Positions 32,714 through 41,659 of a stretch of 54,635 bases of DNA are shown one piece after another. How positions within the stretch are numbered: position 1 is the stretch's first letter; the number at the start of each line of letters is the position of its first letter. The DNA is from Akkermansiaceae bacterium. GTDB lineage: Bacteria; Verrucomicrobiota; Verrucomicrobiia; Verrucomicrobiales; Akkermansiaceae. A program made the translations under genes and the position numbers. A model generated the notes under the pieces. It made no database searches. It was not told the DNA's origin and saw only the letters and a list, made by a program, of their open reading frames with translations. Location of the stretch: positions 1 through 54,635 of the forward strand of contig CAIVKO010000096.1 of the NCBI GenBank assembly GCA_903906515.1, given 5' to 3'.

Positions 32714-35407
32714 ATGAACTTCGTCTCTCCCGAGTATTTCCTGTTACTTCCCGCACTGGCACTGGCCGGGTGGTTCTGGCGCGGACTGCGCCTGCACTCG
32801 CCACTCCGCGCACTGATCCTCATTATTGCGGTCATCGCCCTCGCGGAACCTCATATCCGCCACCAACGGAACTCGCTGGATCTCTATGTTTTGTTAGACA
32901 GATCCGATTCCACGGAGGACCTGATCGACAAGGGGCTGCCCGAATGGCAGCGGCTGCTGGAGGGGGCCAAACCCAGCCGCGATGATACGCTGCATTTCAT
33001 CAACTACGCATCCGAAGTCGCGGAACTCGGTGCCGACGGATCCTCCTTCACCGGATCCCGCAAGCTGACCCGCACCGGCCTCGCTCTTTCATCGATCGCA
33101 GCGCAGGCTGACGCCGAACGTCCGTCACGCGTGCTGCTTTTCACCGACGGATTTTCCACCGAGCCACTGCAAGAGTCCGCCGCCCAATTGCAAGCGCGGG
33201 GCATTCCGATGGACTTCCGTTTGATCCGTGATGCCAAGGAAAACGACTTCCGCATCGCACGCATGGCATTTCCCGAGCGCGTCCAGATCGGCGAACCCTT
33301 CCTGATTTCCCTAACCGTCCGTGGTGCGGCGGATGCCACGTTTCCGCTGATCTTGCGGCGCAACGGCCAGACTCTCACCGATACCAAAGTAACGCTGGTC
33401 AATGGCCTGGCCACCGTGGAATTCACCGACCGGATCGCGAAAGCGGGCGGATATGAATACGAAGCGGAAATCCAGCCTGAAAACGACGCCCATCCCGGCA
33501 ACAACAAGGCATCGAGGTGGATTGAAATCACCGGAGGTCCGCGACTGATCCTGGTATCGCGATACGAAGATGACCCGATGGCCAAGGCGCTTTCCTCAAT
33601 GAATTTCACCGTGGAAACCGTCAGTGACCCCGCCAAGCTCCACCCTGGAATCCTCAGCGGCGCGCGGGCTGTCGTGCTCAACAACGTCCCCGCATACGAA
33701 GTGCCCACGGATTTCCTGAAGTCGCTGGATTTCTTCGTTAGAGAGCAGGGCGGCGGACTGATGATGGCGGGTGGAGCCCATTCCTTCGGATCGGGGGGAT
33801 ATTTCCAGTCCCCCATCGATGCACTGCTGCCGGTCTCGATGGAGCTGAAGTCCGAGCACCGCAAACTTGCGGTGGCATTGGCCATCGTCATGGATCGTTC
33901 CGGCTCGATGTCCGTCGGCGTTGCGGGAGGAAAAACCAAAATGGATCTCGCCAACTCCGGCGCGGCGGACGCGATCAATCTGCTAGGTCCGATGGATCAG
34001 ATCGCTGTGCTCGCTGTGGACAGCGCGTCCACTGCCATTGTCCCACTCACCCGGATCGACGATAAGAAAAACGACCTCACACAACGTGTCCGCAAGGTCA
34101 AGTCGTCGGGTGGAGGTATTTTCATTTACGAGGGACTCAAAGCCGCATGGGACGAATTGAAGAAATCACCAGCGGGCACACGACATGTGATTTTATTTGC
34201 TGACGCACAGGATTCCGAGGAACCCGGTGATTACAAAAAGCTCGTGCAGACCATGACTGACAATGGATGCACGATTTCGGTCATTGGCCTGGGCACCGAC
34301 AAGGATTGCGATGCCGCGCTTTTGGAAGACATCGCCAAACTCGGCAAGGGCCGGATGTTTTTCTCAAGCGAGCCGATGGACATCCCGAAGATTTTCGCGC
34401 AGGAAACCGTGACGATCGCGCGTTCCGCGTTCATCAAGGATCCGGTGGGCAGTCAAGCCACGGGACGCTGGGCGGAGATTTCGCCCAAACCGTTCGATTG
34501 GATGAAACAGGTGGACGGCTACAACCTTTCCTATGCCCGCAATGACGCCACGGTTTCGCTGGTTTCCACGGATGAATACCTCGCACCGCTCGTCGCGCAC
34601 GCCCGGCGCGGCCTGGGACGCAGCGCGGCGGTGTCATTTCCGTTAGGTGGAGAACACTCCGCCAGCGTGCGCGAATGGGCCAACTACGGCGATTTCCTGC
34701 AAACCATGGGACGCTTTCTCATGGGTTCTGAAACTCCACCCGGCATCGCCCTGCGCCATCGCCTGGATGGCACGCGCCTGACGCTCGACCTGCTCTACGA
34801 TCCCGAAACCTGGTCACAGAAACTTGTTTCCATGCCTCCGAAAATCCGGCTGCTGGATGACACTGCGGGTGCTGCATTCGATGTCCCATGGCGGAGGATC
34901 GCCCCCGGCCACTTCTCGGTCACACGGGACATGAACGAAGGCGGGGTGGTTCGCGGAGCGGTGCAGGTCGGCGAATACCCGCTCGCCTTCGGCCCGCTGA
35001 GCGTGGGCTCCGCTGTCGAGTGGGCGTTCGAACCCGAGCGACTTCGTGAACTCCGGTCGGTTTGCCAGCAGACATCCGGTAGAGATTTGTTAGATCTTAA
35101 ACAGGCGTGGCTGCGCCCGCCCTTTATCGCCGAAACCACGTTGGGACTTCCGCTGGGAATCACTCTTGTCGTTCTGATTCTGGTGGAGGCACTGATGACG
35201 CGCACCGATTGGAAGCTGCCGCAAATCGCCGGTTGGAGGCGTCCGGCTGCTTTGGCAAAACCGCTGCGCAATCCGAAGATCAAAGTCGCAAAGGAGCAGC
35301 CCCCCACCCCTACTCCGGTTGTTCGTGAGGAGAAAGACCCTGCGGACGCTCCTCCAGAGGAAACCACACGAAGCTCAAGATACCAGCGAGCGAAGGACCG
35401 GAAATGA
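32714..35407 (+). CDS. Large vWA-domain membrane protein (GATase-like core)
   Basis: The 897-residue protein has two N-terminal helices, a first degenerate vWA domain (LDLYVLLDRSDSTEDLI), a glutamine-amidotransferase-like region (AVVLNNVPAYEVPTDFLK, FFVREQGGGLMMAGGAHSFG) and a second vWA domain with a good MIDAS (ALAIVMDRSGSMSVGVAGG). After another domain comes a C-terminal helix (LGLPLGITLVVLILVEALM) and a basic, Pro/Glu-rich cytoplasmic tail. This vWA + GATase architecture is known from PVC and Bacteroidota MoxR operons. It closes the operon; its stop is only two bases from the stop of the convergent HtrA-like gene. Confidence 0.9.
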   Translation: MNFVSPEYFLLLPALALAGWFWRGLRLHSPLRALILIIAVIALAEPHIRHQRNSLDLYVLLDRSDSTEDLIDKGLPEWQRLLEGAKPSRDDTLHFINYASEVAELGADGSSFTGSRKLTRTGLALSSIAAQADAERPSRVLLFTDGFSTEPLQESAAQLQARGIPMDFRLIRDAKENDFRIARMAFPERVQIGEPFLISLTVRGAADATFPLILRRNGQTLTDTKVTLVNGLATVEFTDRIAKAGGYEYEAEIQPENDAHPGNNKASRWIEITGGPRLILVSRYEDDPMAKALSSMNFTVETVSDPAKLHPGILSGARAVVLNNVPAYEVPTDFLKSLDFFVREQGGGLMMAGGAHSFGSGGYFQSPIDALLPVSMELKSEHRKLAVALAIVMDRSGSMSVGVAGGKTKMDLANSGAADAINLLGPMDQIAVLAVDSASTAIVPLTRIDDKKNDLTQRVRKVKSSGGGIFIYEGLKAAWDELKKSPAGTRHVILFADAQDSEEPGDYKKLVQTMTDNGCTISVIGLGTDKDCDAALLEDIAKLGKGRMFFSSEPMDIPKIFAQETVTIARSAFIKDPVGSQATGRWAEISPKPFDWMKQVDGYNLSYARNDATVSLVSTDEYLAPLVAHARRGLGRSAAVSFPLGGEHSASVREWANYGDFLQTMGRFLMGSETPPGIALRHRLDGTRLTLDLLYDPETWSQKLVSMPPKIRLLDDTAGAAFDVPWRRIAPGHFSVTRDMNEGGVVRGAVQVGEYPLAFGPLSVGSAVEWAFEPERLRELRSVCQQTSGRDLLDLKQAWLRPPFIAETTLGLPLGITLVVLILVEALMTRTDWKLPQIAGWRRPAALAKPLRNPKIKVAKEQPPTPTPVVREEKDPADAPPEETTRSSRYQRAKDRK

Positions 35408-35409
35408 GC

Positions 35410-36174
35410 TTACTTCGCTTGGGCAGCGGATTCCATCAGATCGGCTGCGGGAAGCACGACGCCGGATGGCGACGGGGGCTCATTCGAGTCACCTTTGGCA
35501 TTGAAGCGGTTGATGCCGATTCCCGCGAATTTGCCATCTTTGTCGAAAACCGGCATGCCGAGGGATTGCGATCCGAGTTTGACGAATGTGCGGGGTTTGG
35601 AAACGACGGAAACCACCTCGTTGGTCATCACAACCGGCTCACGGTTGAGATCCTTGCCGAGGCGGCCGAGGATGATCACATCGTCCTGCACTGCCAGGGT
35701 GCCCAATTCCTTAGTGTTCACCGGCGTGAGCTTCACCTCAGCAGATTTTTCAGGACGGATGAAGGCGAGGTCGAGGTCGGCATCCTTGAACGCGACCTTG
35801 GCTTCGACTTCGGAGCCGTCGGGCATCAGGATTTTGACTTCCTTGGTGTTGCTCTTGGCGGAAAGTTTGATCGGCCCTTGTGGGGTATTGACCGTCCGAC
35901 CATCGATGGAAGACGCGACATCCAGAGTGGAAAGTGGTGCGACGATCAATCCATCCGCACTGATGACAGTGCCCATGGTCTCGATCTTTTTCTCTTCTTT
36001 TTTGACGGGATTGTCACCGGCGGTCACTTCGATCTCGACCACCGCGCTGATGAACAGGACGGAGTCTTTGTTAGATGCGGTGAGGGCAAGAGCTTTTTCC
36101 TTGAGCGGGCCTTGGGAGGCGATGGCAAGCGGTGCGGCTAACAGGACAGCGGCGGACAGTAGTTTGGACTTCAT
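35410..36174 (-). CDS. Exported trypsin-like-fold protein lacking the catalytic triad
   Basis: The 254-residue protein has a signal peptide (MKSKLLSAAVLLAAPLAIA) and the shape of an HtrA protease domain: GTVISADGLIVAPLSTLDV lines up with the GSGxIIxxDGxxxTNxHV block, DLDLAFIRPE with DLAxLK, and GSQSLGMPVFDKDGKFAGIG with GNSGGPLxD. The His position is Ser/Leu (VAPLSTLD) and the GNSGG block is altered, so it is unlikely to cut peptides. There is no PDZ domain. It follows the active HtrA gene after 39 bases on the same strand, so an inactive regulatory or adaptor partner is likely. Confidence 0.75.
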   Translation of the reverse strand: MKSKLLSAAVLLAAPLAIASQGPLKEKALALTASNKDSVLFISAVVEIEVTAGDNPVKKEEKKIETMGTVISADGLIVAPLSTLDVASSIDGRTVNTPQGPIKLSAKSNTKEVKILMPDGSEVEAKVAFKDADLDLAFIRPEKSAEVKLTPVNTKELGTLAVQDDVIILGRLGKDLNREPVVMTNEVVSVVSKPRTFVKLGSQSLGMPVFDKDGKFAGIGINRFNAKGDSNEPPSPSGVVLPAADLMESAAQAK

Positions 36175-36213
36175 GTGTTGTATTGGGTGTGAGTGGAATT
36201 AGGGAGATGGAAA

Positions 36214-38229
36214 TTACCAAGTGGGTTCGAGCTCGATGTAGCGTGTGGTGATGCCGCGGCGGACGAACATCGGCACCGGTGTGCGGGTGTTTTTCTCAAG
36301 GTCGGCAAGAATGGCTTTCAGCGCGTCGATCGAGCTCACCGGTTTGCCATCGATTGAAATCAGGAAATCGCCTGCGGAAAGTCCGCCGAGCGCCGCCCAG
36401 CCGGCAGGGGTGACGGCGGTGATAAGGACACCCTTGAAATCATCCGGGAGTTTCTTGGCGACGCGGTCTTCCTGGCCGATATCGCGCGAGTTGAACTCGA
36501 GGGTCTTGCACTCGTTGGATGCCAGATCAGCGATTCCCTGGTGACCGCTTTCAAGCGTGACTTTGACGTCCAGGATTTCCTTATCGCGCCTCACGGCAAG
36601 TGTGACTTCCGTGCCGATCTTGTATTGGCGGATGAGAGTGGAAAAGAGATCGGATTCCTCCGGACGCGATGCGGGAATAACCGTGCCATCGAGCTTGAGA
36701 AGCAGGTCGCCCACCTTGAGTCCGGATTTTTCCGCTTGGGTGCCGGGGTGCACGCGTGTCACGCGGACTCCTTTGGAGCCTTTCATTCCCAAGGCCTCCG
36801 CAAGCTCGGTTGAAATGACCTGGGTATCGATGCCGATCCATGCTTTTTTGGCAATGCCAGGTTTATCAGCATCCGGTTCCGGGCCGATCTTCACAACGGT
36901 GAGCAGGCTGCGTCCATCTTGCTCGTAGGAAACCAACACCGGGACAGGCTCGGTTTTGCCATTGGTGATTTCCTGGCTCACTGCGATAAGTGCTGCTAGA
37001 TTCGGAGTGGGTTTGCCATTCACGGCGAGGATCAGGTCGTTCGACGAGATCACCGGTTTGGCCGTGGCGGCTGCGGCACCCGGGCGGAGGCTCTGGACCA
37101 CCACCGCATTGTTGTCGGTGCGGAGAAGTTCTTTCGCCTCAAGATCGGCTAGATCACGGGCGGTGATGCCCCATGAGAGAAGTTCCTTTTCACGAGGTTG
37201 CGCGGGTTCCCGTTCGACAGTCGTGGGTTTCCATGTGGTGGGTTTACCGTCGCGCTCGCCATCGAGGGTGATTTCGGATCCGATCGGGCTTTCCAGAAGC
37301 AGGCGGTTGAAGAGCGGCATGTCTTCGGGTGCGCGCGAAGCTTGAATATCAGTCCAATTCACACGGGTGATGAGGTCGCCTGCCTTGATGCCAATCTTGT
37401 CGGCAGGAGATCCACTGAGGACACCACTGACTAACACACCTGCCTTGGCGGCGGAAACCTTGAGCAGCGGCTGGACTTCCAAACCGATCCAACTGCGGCG
37501 GACCTTGCCAGTGGAGATAAGTTCATTGGCTATTTTTTGCGCCAGATTGGATGGGATGGCACCTCCAAGACTGCCGATGCCGACTTCATTTACACCAACG
37601 ATTTCACCCTTGAGGTTCACCAATGGGCCACCGGAATTCCCTGGGAAAATCACCGCATCATGGCCGATCCAGCGGACGATTTCGCCCACGGACTCACCGT
37701 CAAGCCGCATCGAACCGCCTGGGGAAATCATTTCGGTGTTGGCAACGATGCCTTTGGTCACGGATTGGGAAAGTCCGGCCGGGCTGCCCATGGCAAGGAC
37801 GACATCGCCGACCCTCAATGCGGCGCTGTCGCCGAATTTAGCGACGGGCAAGGGAGACTCTGGATTCCGTAGGTCCTTTTTATCGATTTTGAGCACCGAA
37901 AGATCGGAGAGCGCGTCCGTGCCGATCAAGGTGGCGCGGATTTCCTGGCGATCAGCCAGGCGCACGGTGATCCGGGTTGCCCGGCCCGCCACGTGGTGGT
38001 TGGTCAGGATGTGGCCATCCGAAGAAATGATCGTTCCGGAACCGCTTGCGCGTCCTTTCTGCATGCGTCCCCCACCGCCTTGTTCGGAAACCACATGGAT
38101 GCGAACGAGCGCCGGATAAACCGATTGCACGGAGGCTTCAACCTCAGGATCAAGCGCGGCTGACGCGTGGCCAGCTAACAACGAAGCCGCCAGGGCGACG
38201 GCGGTGATGGATCTGAAAGGATGGAACAT
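36214..38229 (-). CDS. HtrA/Deg-family serine protease with multiple PDZ domains
   Basis: The 671-residue periplasmic protein has a signal peptide (to about residue 24), then a protease domain with the full triad: H79 (ILTNHHVAG), D109 (LSDLSVLKI) and S199 (PGNSGGPLV). At least three PDZ-like segments follow: VLVSGVLSGSPADKIGIKAG, VRVTRVHPGTQAEKSGLKVG and VLITAVTPAGWAALGGLSAG, with a further region between the first two (NAVVVQSLRPGAAAA). It is longer than DegP (about 450), with extra PDZ units. Proteolysis or quality control of envelope proteins is likely. It forms a two-gene unit with the inactive relative downstream. Confidence 0.95.
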   Translation of the reverse strand: MFHPFRSITAVALAASLLAGHASAALDPEVEASVQSVYPALVRIHVVSEQGGGGRMQKGRASGSGTIISSDGHILTNHHVAGRATRITVRLADRQEIRATLIGTDALSDLSVLKIDKKDLRNPESPLPVAKFGDSAALRVGDVVLAMGSPAGLSQSVTKGIVANTEMISPGGSMRLDGESVGEIVRWIGHDAVIFPGNSGGPLVNLKGEIVGVNEVGIGSLGGAIPSNLAQKIANELISTGKVRRSWIGLEVQPLLKVSAAKAGVLVSGVLSGSPADKIGIKAGDLITRVNWTDIQASRAPEDMPLFNRLLLESPIGSEITLDGERDGKPTTWKPTTVEREPAQPREKELLSWGITARDLADLEAKELLRTDNNAVVVQSLRPGAAAATAKPVISSNDLILAVNGKPTPNLAALIAVSQEITNGKTEPVPVLVSYEQDGRSLLTVVKIGPEPDADKPGIAKKAWIGIDTQVISTELAEALGMKGSKGVRVTRVHPGTQAEKSGLKVGDLLLKLDGTVIPASRPEESDLFSTLIRQYKIGTEVTLAVRRDKEILDVKVTLESGHQGIADLASNECKTLEFNSRDIGQEDRVAKKLPDDFKGVLITAVTPAGWAALGGLSAGDFLISIDGKPVSSIDALKAILADLEKNTRTPVPMFVRRGITTRYIELEPTW

Positions 38230-38358
38230 GACGGATTTGAAGAGATGCCCGGCATAGGTTGCAAGTCATTACCGCAACAAGGCTGCTTCGAGACCGAAGC
38301 TGACCCACGATCTTGTCTTGCCAACGTAAAAAACGTTCCGTCGGCCATATCGCCATCC

Positions 38359-39807
38359 TCAGCGTTCTTCCTCGTGGGTGGTGGGTCCGGGTTCGAAACG
38401 CATGAGATCGGCCACGAACGTGAGCGGAATATGGCCGGTTTCACCATTCCGGTTTTTCGCCAGCACGAGTTCCGCTTTGCCTGCCTCCGCTTCTTTTTCC
38501 TCAGCGGAATCCGCATAATAGGCGGATCGGTAAAGCAATCCCACCAAGTCCGCGTCCTGCTCGATCGCCCCGGATTCCCGCAAGTCGGACATGCGCGGAA
38601 CACCCCGACTGTCGCCGGTGCGGCCTTCAGGCCCCCGGTTGAGCTGGGCGAGAATGATGATCGGAATCTTCAACTCCTTGGCCAATCCCTTGATGCCCGC
38701 TGAAATCTCGGCGATTTCCCGCTCGCGCGAGTTTTCCGCCTGTTTGGTGCGGGATTTCATCAATTGCAGGTAGTCGATCGCGATAAACTGGATGTCATTG
38801 TCGCGTTTTTTCCGGCGCGCCTTGGCTCGGAGTTCGTTGATCGTAATTCCGGCGGTGTCGTCGATAAACATTTTCGAGGTTGCAATCTCCATGGCCGCCC
38901 GCTGAATGCGCTGCAAGTCGCCTTTGCCCGGAGAAAATCCCCGTGAGATCTGATTGAATGCGAATTTGGCACGGGAGAAAATCAAGCGCTGCACGATCTG
39001 GAAGGCGCTCATTTCGCAGGAAAAAACCATGCCCGGCTTACCGAGATCCACACAAATGTGCTCGACGATATTCATCATCAGCGAGGTCTTGCCCATCGAC
39101 GGGCGCGCGGCAATGACGAACATTTCACCCGGTTTCAACCCGCTGGACATGCGGTCCAGCATTTCATAGCCTGTGGAGAGCCCCTGTTGGGTTTTCTCAC
39201 CGGACATCAACGCCTGAAGCTGGTCGATCACCTCATCCACGGACTGTTTCAGGGTCGGAGCCTTGTTCGTTTCCGCCCCCTCGCGGATCGCCAGGATTTT
39301 CGACTCCACTGTATCCAGCAAGGCTGCCACCTCGTCTGGCGCATCGTAGGCGTGGGCAATCGCCTCGTTGGAATTCTGGATGATCGAGCGTAGGACAAAC
39401 TTGTCCTTCACGAGCTGCAAGTGATGCCGGAAATGCCCGGGGCTGGGAGCGTAGGTGTAAAGATCGGTTAGGGAAGCAGGGCCGCCCACGCGGTCTAGCA
39501 AGCCTCTGTCCAACAAGCGCTGGACCAGCGAAACCAGTTCGACTTCCTGCCCCGCTTCGAAGAGTTCGATGAGAAACCCGAACAAGGTCGAGTGAGACGG
39601 CAGATAGAAATGATCGGCGGTGAGTCTCTCCTCGATGGCCACGCCGATGTATTCCTGCGGATCCTGCAACATCGACGAGAGCAGGCTTTTTTCCGGACCG
39701 AGCGCATGTGGTAAGGCGCGGGTCACGTCGTCCACGGATGTGGCGCCTTGTTGAAGCGACGCGGATGGCGAGGGTGGTGCGGGTGGAAGTTTGGTATCGG
39801 CAGCCAT
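38359..39807 (-). CDS. dnaB: Replicative DNA helicase DnaB
   Basis: The hexameric helicase unwinds DNA at the replication fork. The 482-residue product has the N-terminal domain (ALGPEKSLLSSMLQDPQ, DRVGGPASLTDLYTYAP), a linker, and the RecA-like domain with Walker A AARPSMGKTSL, GKPGMVFSCEMSAFQIVQRL, IAIDYLQLM and the PIIILAQLNRGPEGR/PRMSDLRESGAIEQDADLV signature (usual AQLNR..E.R). The N-terminus has a short extra acidic/Pro-rich stretch. The ATG at 39807 was used. It is the only replisome gene in the window. Confidence 0.97.
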   Translation of the reverse strand: MAADTKLPPAPPSPSASLQQGATSVDDVTRALPHALGPEKSLLSSMLQDPQEYIGVAIEERLTADHFYLPSHSTLFGFLIELFEAGQEVELVSLVQRLLDRGLLDRVGGPASLTDLYTYAPSPGHFRHHLQLVKDKFVLRSIIQNSNEAIAHAYDAPDEVAALLDTVESKILAIREGAETNKAPTLKQSVDEVIDQLQALMSGEKTQQGLSTGYEMLDRMSSGLKPGEMFVIAARPSMGKTSLMMNIVEHICVDLGKPGMVFSCEMSAFQIVQRLIFSRAKFAFNQISRGFSPGKGDLQRIQRAAMEIATSKMFIDDTAGITINELRAKARRKKRDNDIQFIAIDYLQLMKSRTKQAENSREREIAEISAGIKGLAKELKIPIIILAQLNRGPEGRTGDSRGVPRMSDLRESGAIEQDADLVGLLYRSAYYADSAEEKEAEAGKAELVLAKNRNGETGHIPLTFVADLMRFEPGPTTHEEER

Positions 39808-39947
39808 GAATGGGGGGAAACCATGCCGGAAACATCACCCACTGGTCAATCTTTGCAGTGTGCGAATTTCATGTGAACAACTGTGAGCAAGTTTTCCCGG
39901 GATTCCATGCCGATTCACTTGGTTCCGCTGAGCCTGACGTGAGCAGC

Positions 39948-40019
39948 GCCGACATGTTGTCGGCTGATGTGGACGCGACATGTTGTCGCCCGTTTCAACC
40001 AGCGGACAACATGTCCGCT
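39948..40019. repeat. Cluster of three ACATGT-centred palindromes
   Basis: Three imperfect palindromes lie close together: GCCGACATGTTGTCGGC (39948-39964), GCGACATGTTGTCGC (39975-39989) and AGCGGACAACATGTCCGCT (40001-40019, inverted relative to the others). They fill the middle of the 339-base gap between dnaB and the S10 peptidase gene. They could be operator-like sites or a short REP-type cluster. Confidence 0.7.
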
Positions 40020-40146
40020 GGCCGTCAGCGAGCAACATGCACGCGCTCCTAATCGCACTCACAAGTTCTGGTGCCGAAAATTGAATAAAAACAGGCTTCC
40101 GTGACGTTGCCCATGTGCCTTGAATCACCACCTCACCCACCCATTC

Positions 40147-41655
40147 ATGCGATCCTCGACTCCCTTCCTCTGTTTATTTCTCAGTACGGTCTTTATTTCC
40201 GCCGCACCTGAATCCGAGAAAAAGCCTGATAAAGCTGAAAAGCCCGAAAAACCTGAGGTTGCTACACCCGCGCCAGTGGTCCGGAATGCCGAGATTGTGA
40301 TCGATGGCAACAAGATCCCCTACTCGGTCAGCACAGGGAAACTCCAACTCAAACAAAACGACGGCAAGTCGAAAGCCTCGATTTTCCACGTCAGTTACGA
40401 GCGCACCGATGTGAAGGATGTTTCGAGCAGGCCGGTGATGTTTGCTTTCAATGGCGGACCGGGATCATCCGCGGTTTGGCTGCATATCGGTGCGCTGGGT
40501 CCAAAAATCATTCATTTGCCCGGTGACGGCACGCAGGCACCGGTGCCGCCGATCCGCGTGGAGGACAATCCCCTGAGCATTCTGGACGTCTGCGATCTGG
40601 TCTTCGTGGACCCGGTGTCCACTGGATACAGTCGGGCGGAAAATGAAGGAAAACCCGCGGATTTCCATGGTCTCAGGGAAGATGTCGAGTCGGTCGGAGA
40701 TTTTATCCGCCGCTGGATCACGGAACACGGCCGCTGGGCATCCCCGAAATATTTGTTAGGTGAATCCTACGGTGGCGTGCGCGTCGCAGGGCTTTCCCAA
40801 CATCTGCAAAGCCGCTACGGCATGAATCTCAACGGCGTGGTCCTGATGTCGTCGTTGCTGGATTTCGCAGCATTGCAGACCTCAGCCGGAAATGACCTCG
40901 GTTGTCTGACCTACTTGCCATCATTCACCGGGGTGGCTCATTTCCATAAAAAAATCAAAGGCGACCGCGACGAACTCATCAAGGAGAGCACGGATTTTGC
41001 GTTCGGCGAATACGCGACCGCATTGCTCAAGGGCAATGCTCTGAGCCCGGCCGAACGTAAACCCATCGCTACCAAGCTGGCACGACTGACCGGTGTCTCC
41101 GCCGAAATCTGGCTCGCCCACGACCTGCGGATCAATCCATTTTTTTTCCGCGCCGAACTGCTGCGTGCCGAGGGCAAGGTGATCGGCCGTTTTGACGCGC
41201 GTGTTTCATGGGACTGGACGGAAAAGACTTCGCAAGGCGCGGAATTCGACCCCTCCTACTCGCTGGCCTACGGAGCGTTTTCCAGCGCGATGATGGATTA
41301 TCTCGGCACCGAACTCGGATACAAGGAGGACCAGCCCTACGAAATTCTAACCGGCGTCGGTCCATGGCGTTGGAATGGGGAAAACCAAATCGTGAATGTG
41401 AGCGACAACCTTTCCACCGCGATCCGGGACAATCCGCACTTGCGGGTTCTGGTGATGGGTGGCCGCACCGACCTGGCAACTCCTCCGGAAGGCGTGGCGT
41501 ATTCCTTCCGCCACATGCTGGACATGCCGGAGAGCGCCCGAGGAAACATCACAACCACCCGCTACGAAGGCGGTCACATGTTCTATCTGAATTCAACGGA
41601 TCTTGCAAAAGCCCGCAAAGATCTGCTGGCATTCATCCGCAGCGGAAAACCGTAA
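40147..41655 (+). CDS. S10 family serine carboxypeptidase
   Basis: S10 enzymes remove C-terminal residues with a Ser-Asp-His triad on an alpha/beta-hydrolase fold. The 502-residue exported protein has a signal peptide (MRSSTPFLCLFLSTVFISAA), a Lys/Glu/Pro linker, FAFNGGPGSSAVWLH (oxyanion region), the nucleophile S207 in LGESYGGVR, the Asp in VMGGRTDLATPP and the His in YEGGHMFY. A periplasmic or secreted peptidase is likely. The ATG at 40147 was selected because it starts the signal peptide. It is convergent with the UroD-like gene four bases away. Confidence 0.92.
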   Translation: MRSSTPFLCLFLSTVFISAAPESEKKPDKAEKPEKPEVATPAPVVRNAEIVIDGNKIPYSVSTGKLQLKQNDGKSKASIFHVSYERTDVKDVSSRPVMFAFNGGPGSSAVWLHIGALGPKIIHLPGDGTQAPVPPIRVEDNPLSILDVCDLVFVDPVSTGYSRAENEGKPADFHGLREDVESVGDFIRRWITEHGRWASPKYLLGESYGGVRVAGLSQHLQSRYGMNLNGVVLMSSLLDFAALQTSAGNDLGCLTYLPSFTGVAHFHKKIKGDRDELIKESTDFAFGEYATALLKGNALSPAERKPIATKLARLTGVSAEIWLAHDLRINPFFFRAELLRAEGKVIGRFDARVSWDWTEKTSQGAEFDPSYSLAYGAFSSAMMDYLGTELGYKEDQPYEILTGVGPWRWNGENQIVNVSDNLSTAIRDNPHLRVLVMGGRTDLATPPEGVAYSFRHMLDMPESARGNITTTRYEGGHMFYLNSTDLAKARKDLLAFIRSGKP

Positions 41656-41659
41656 CCGG

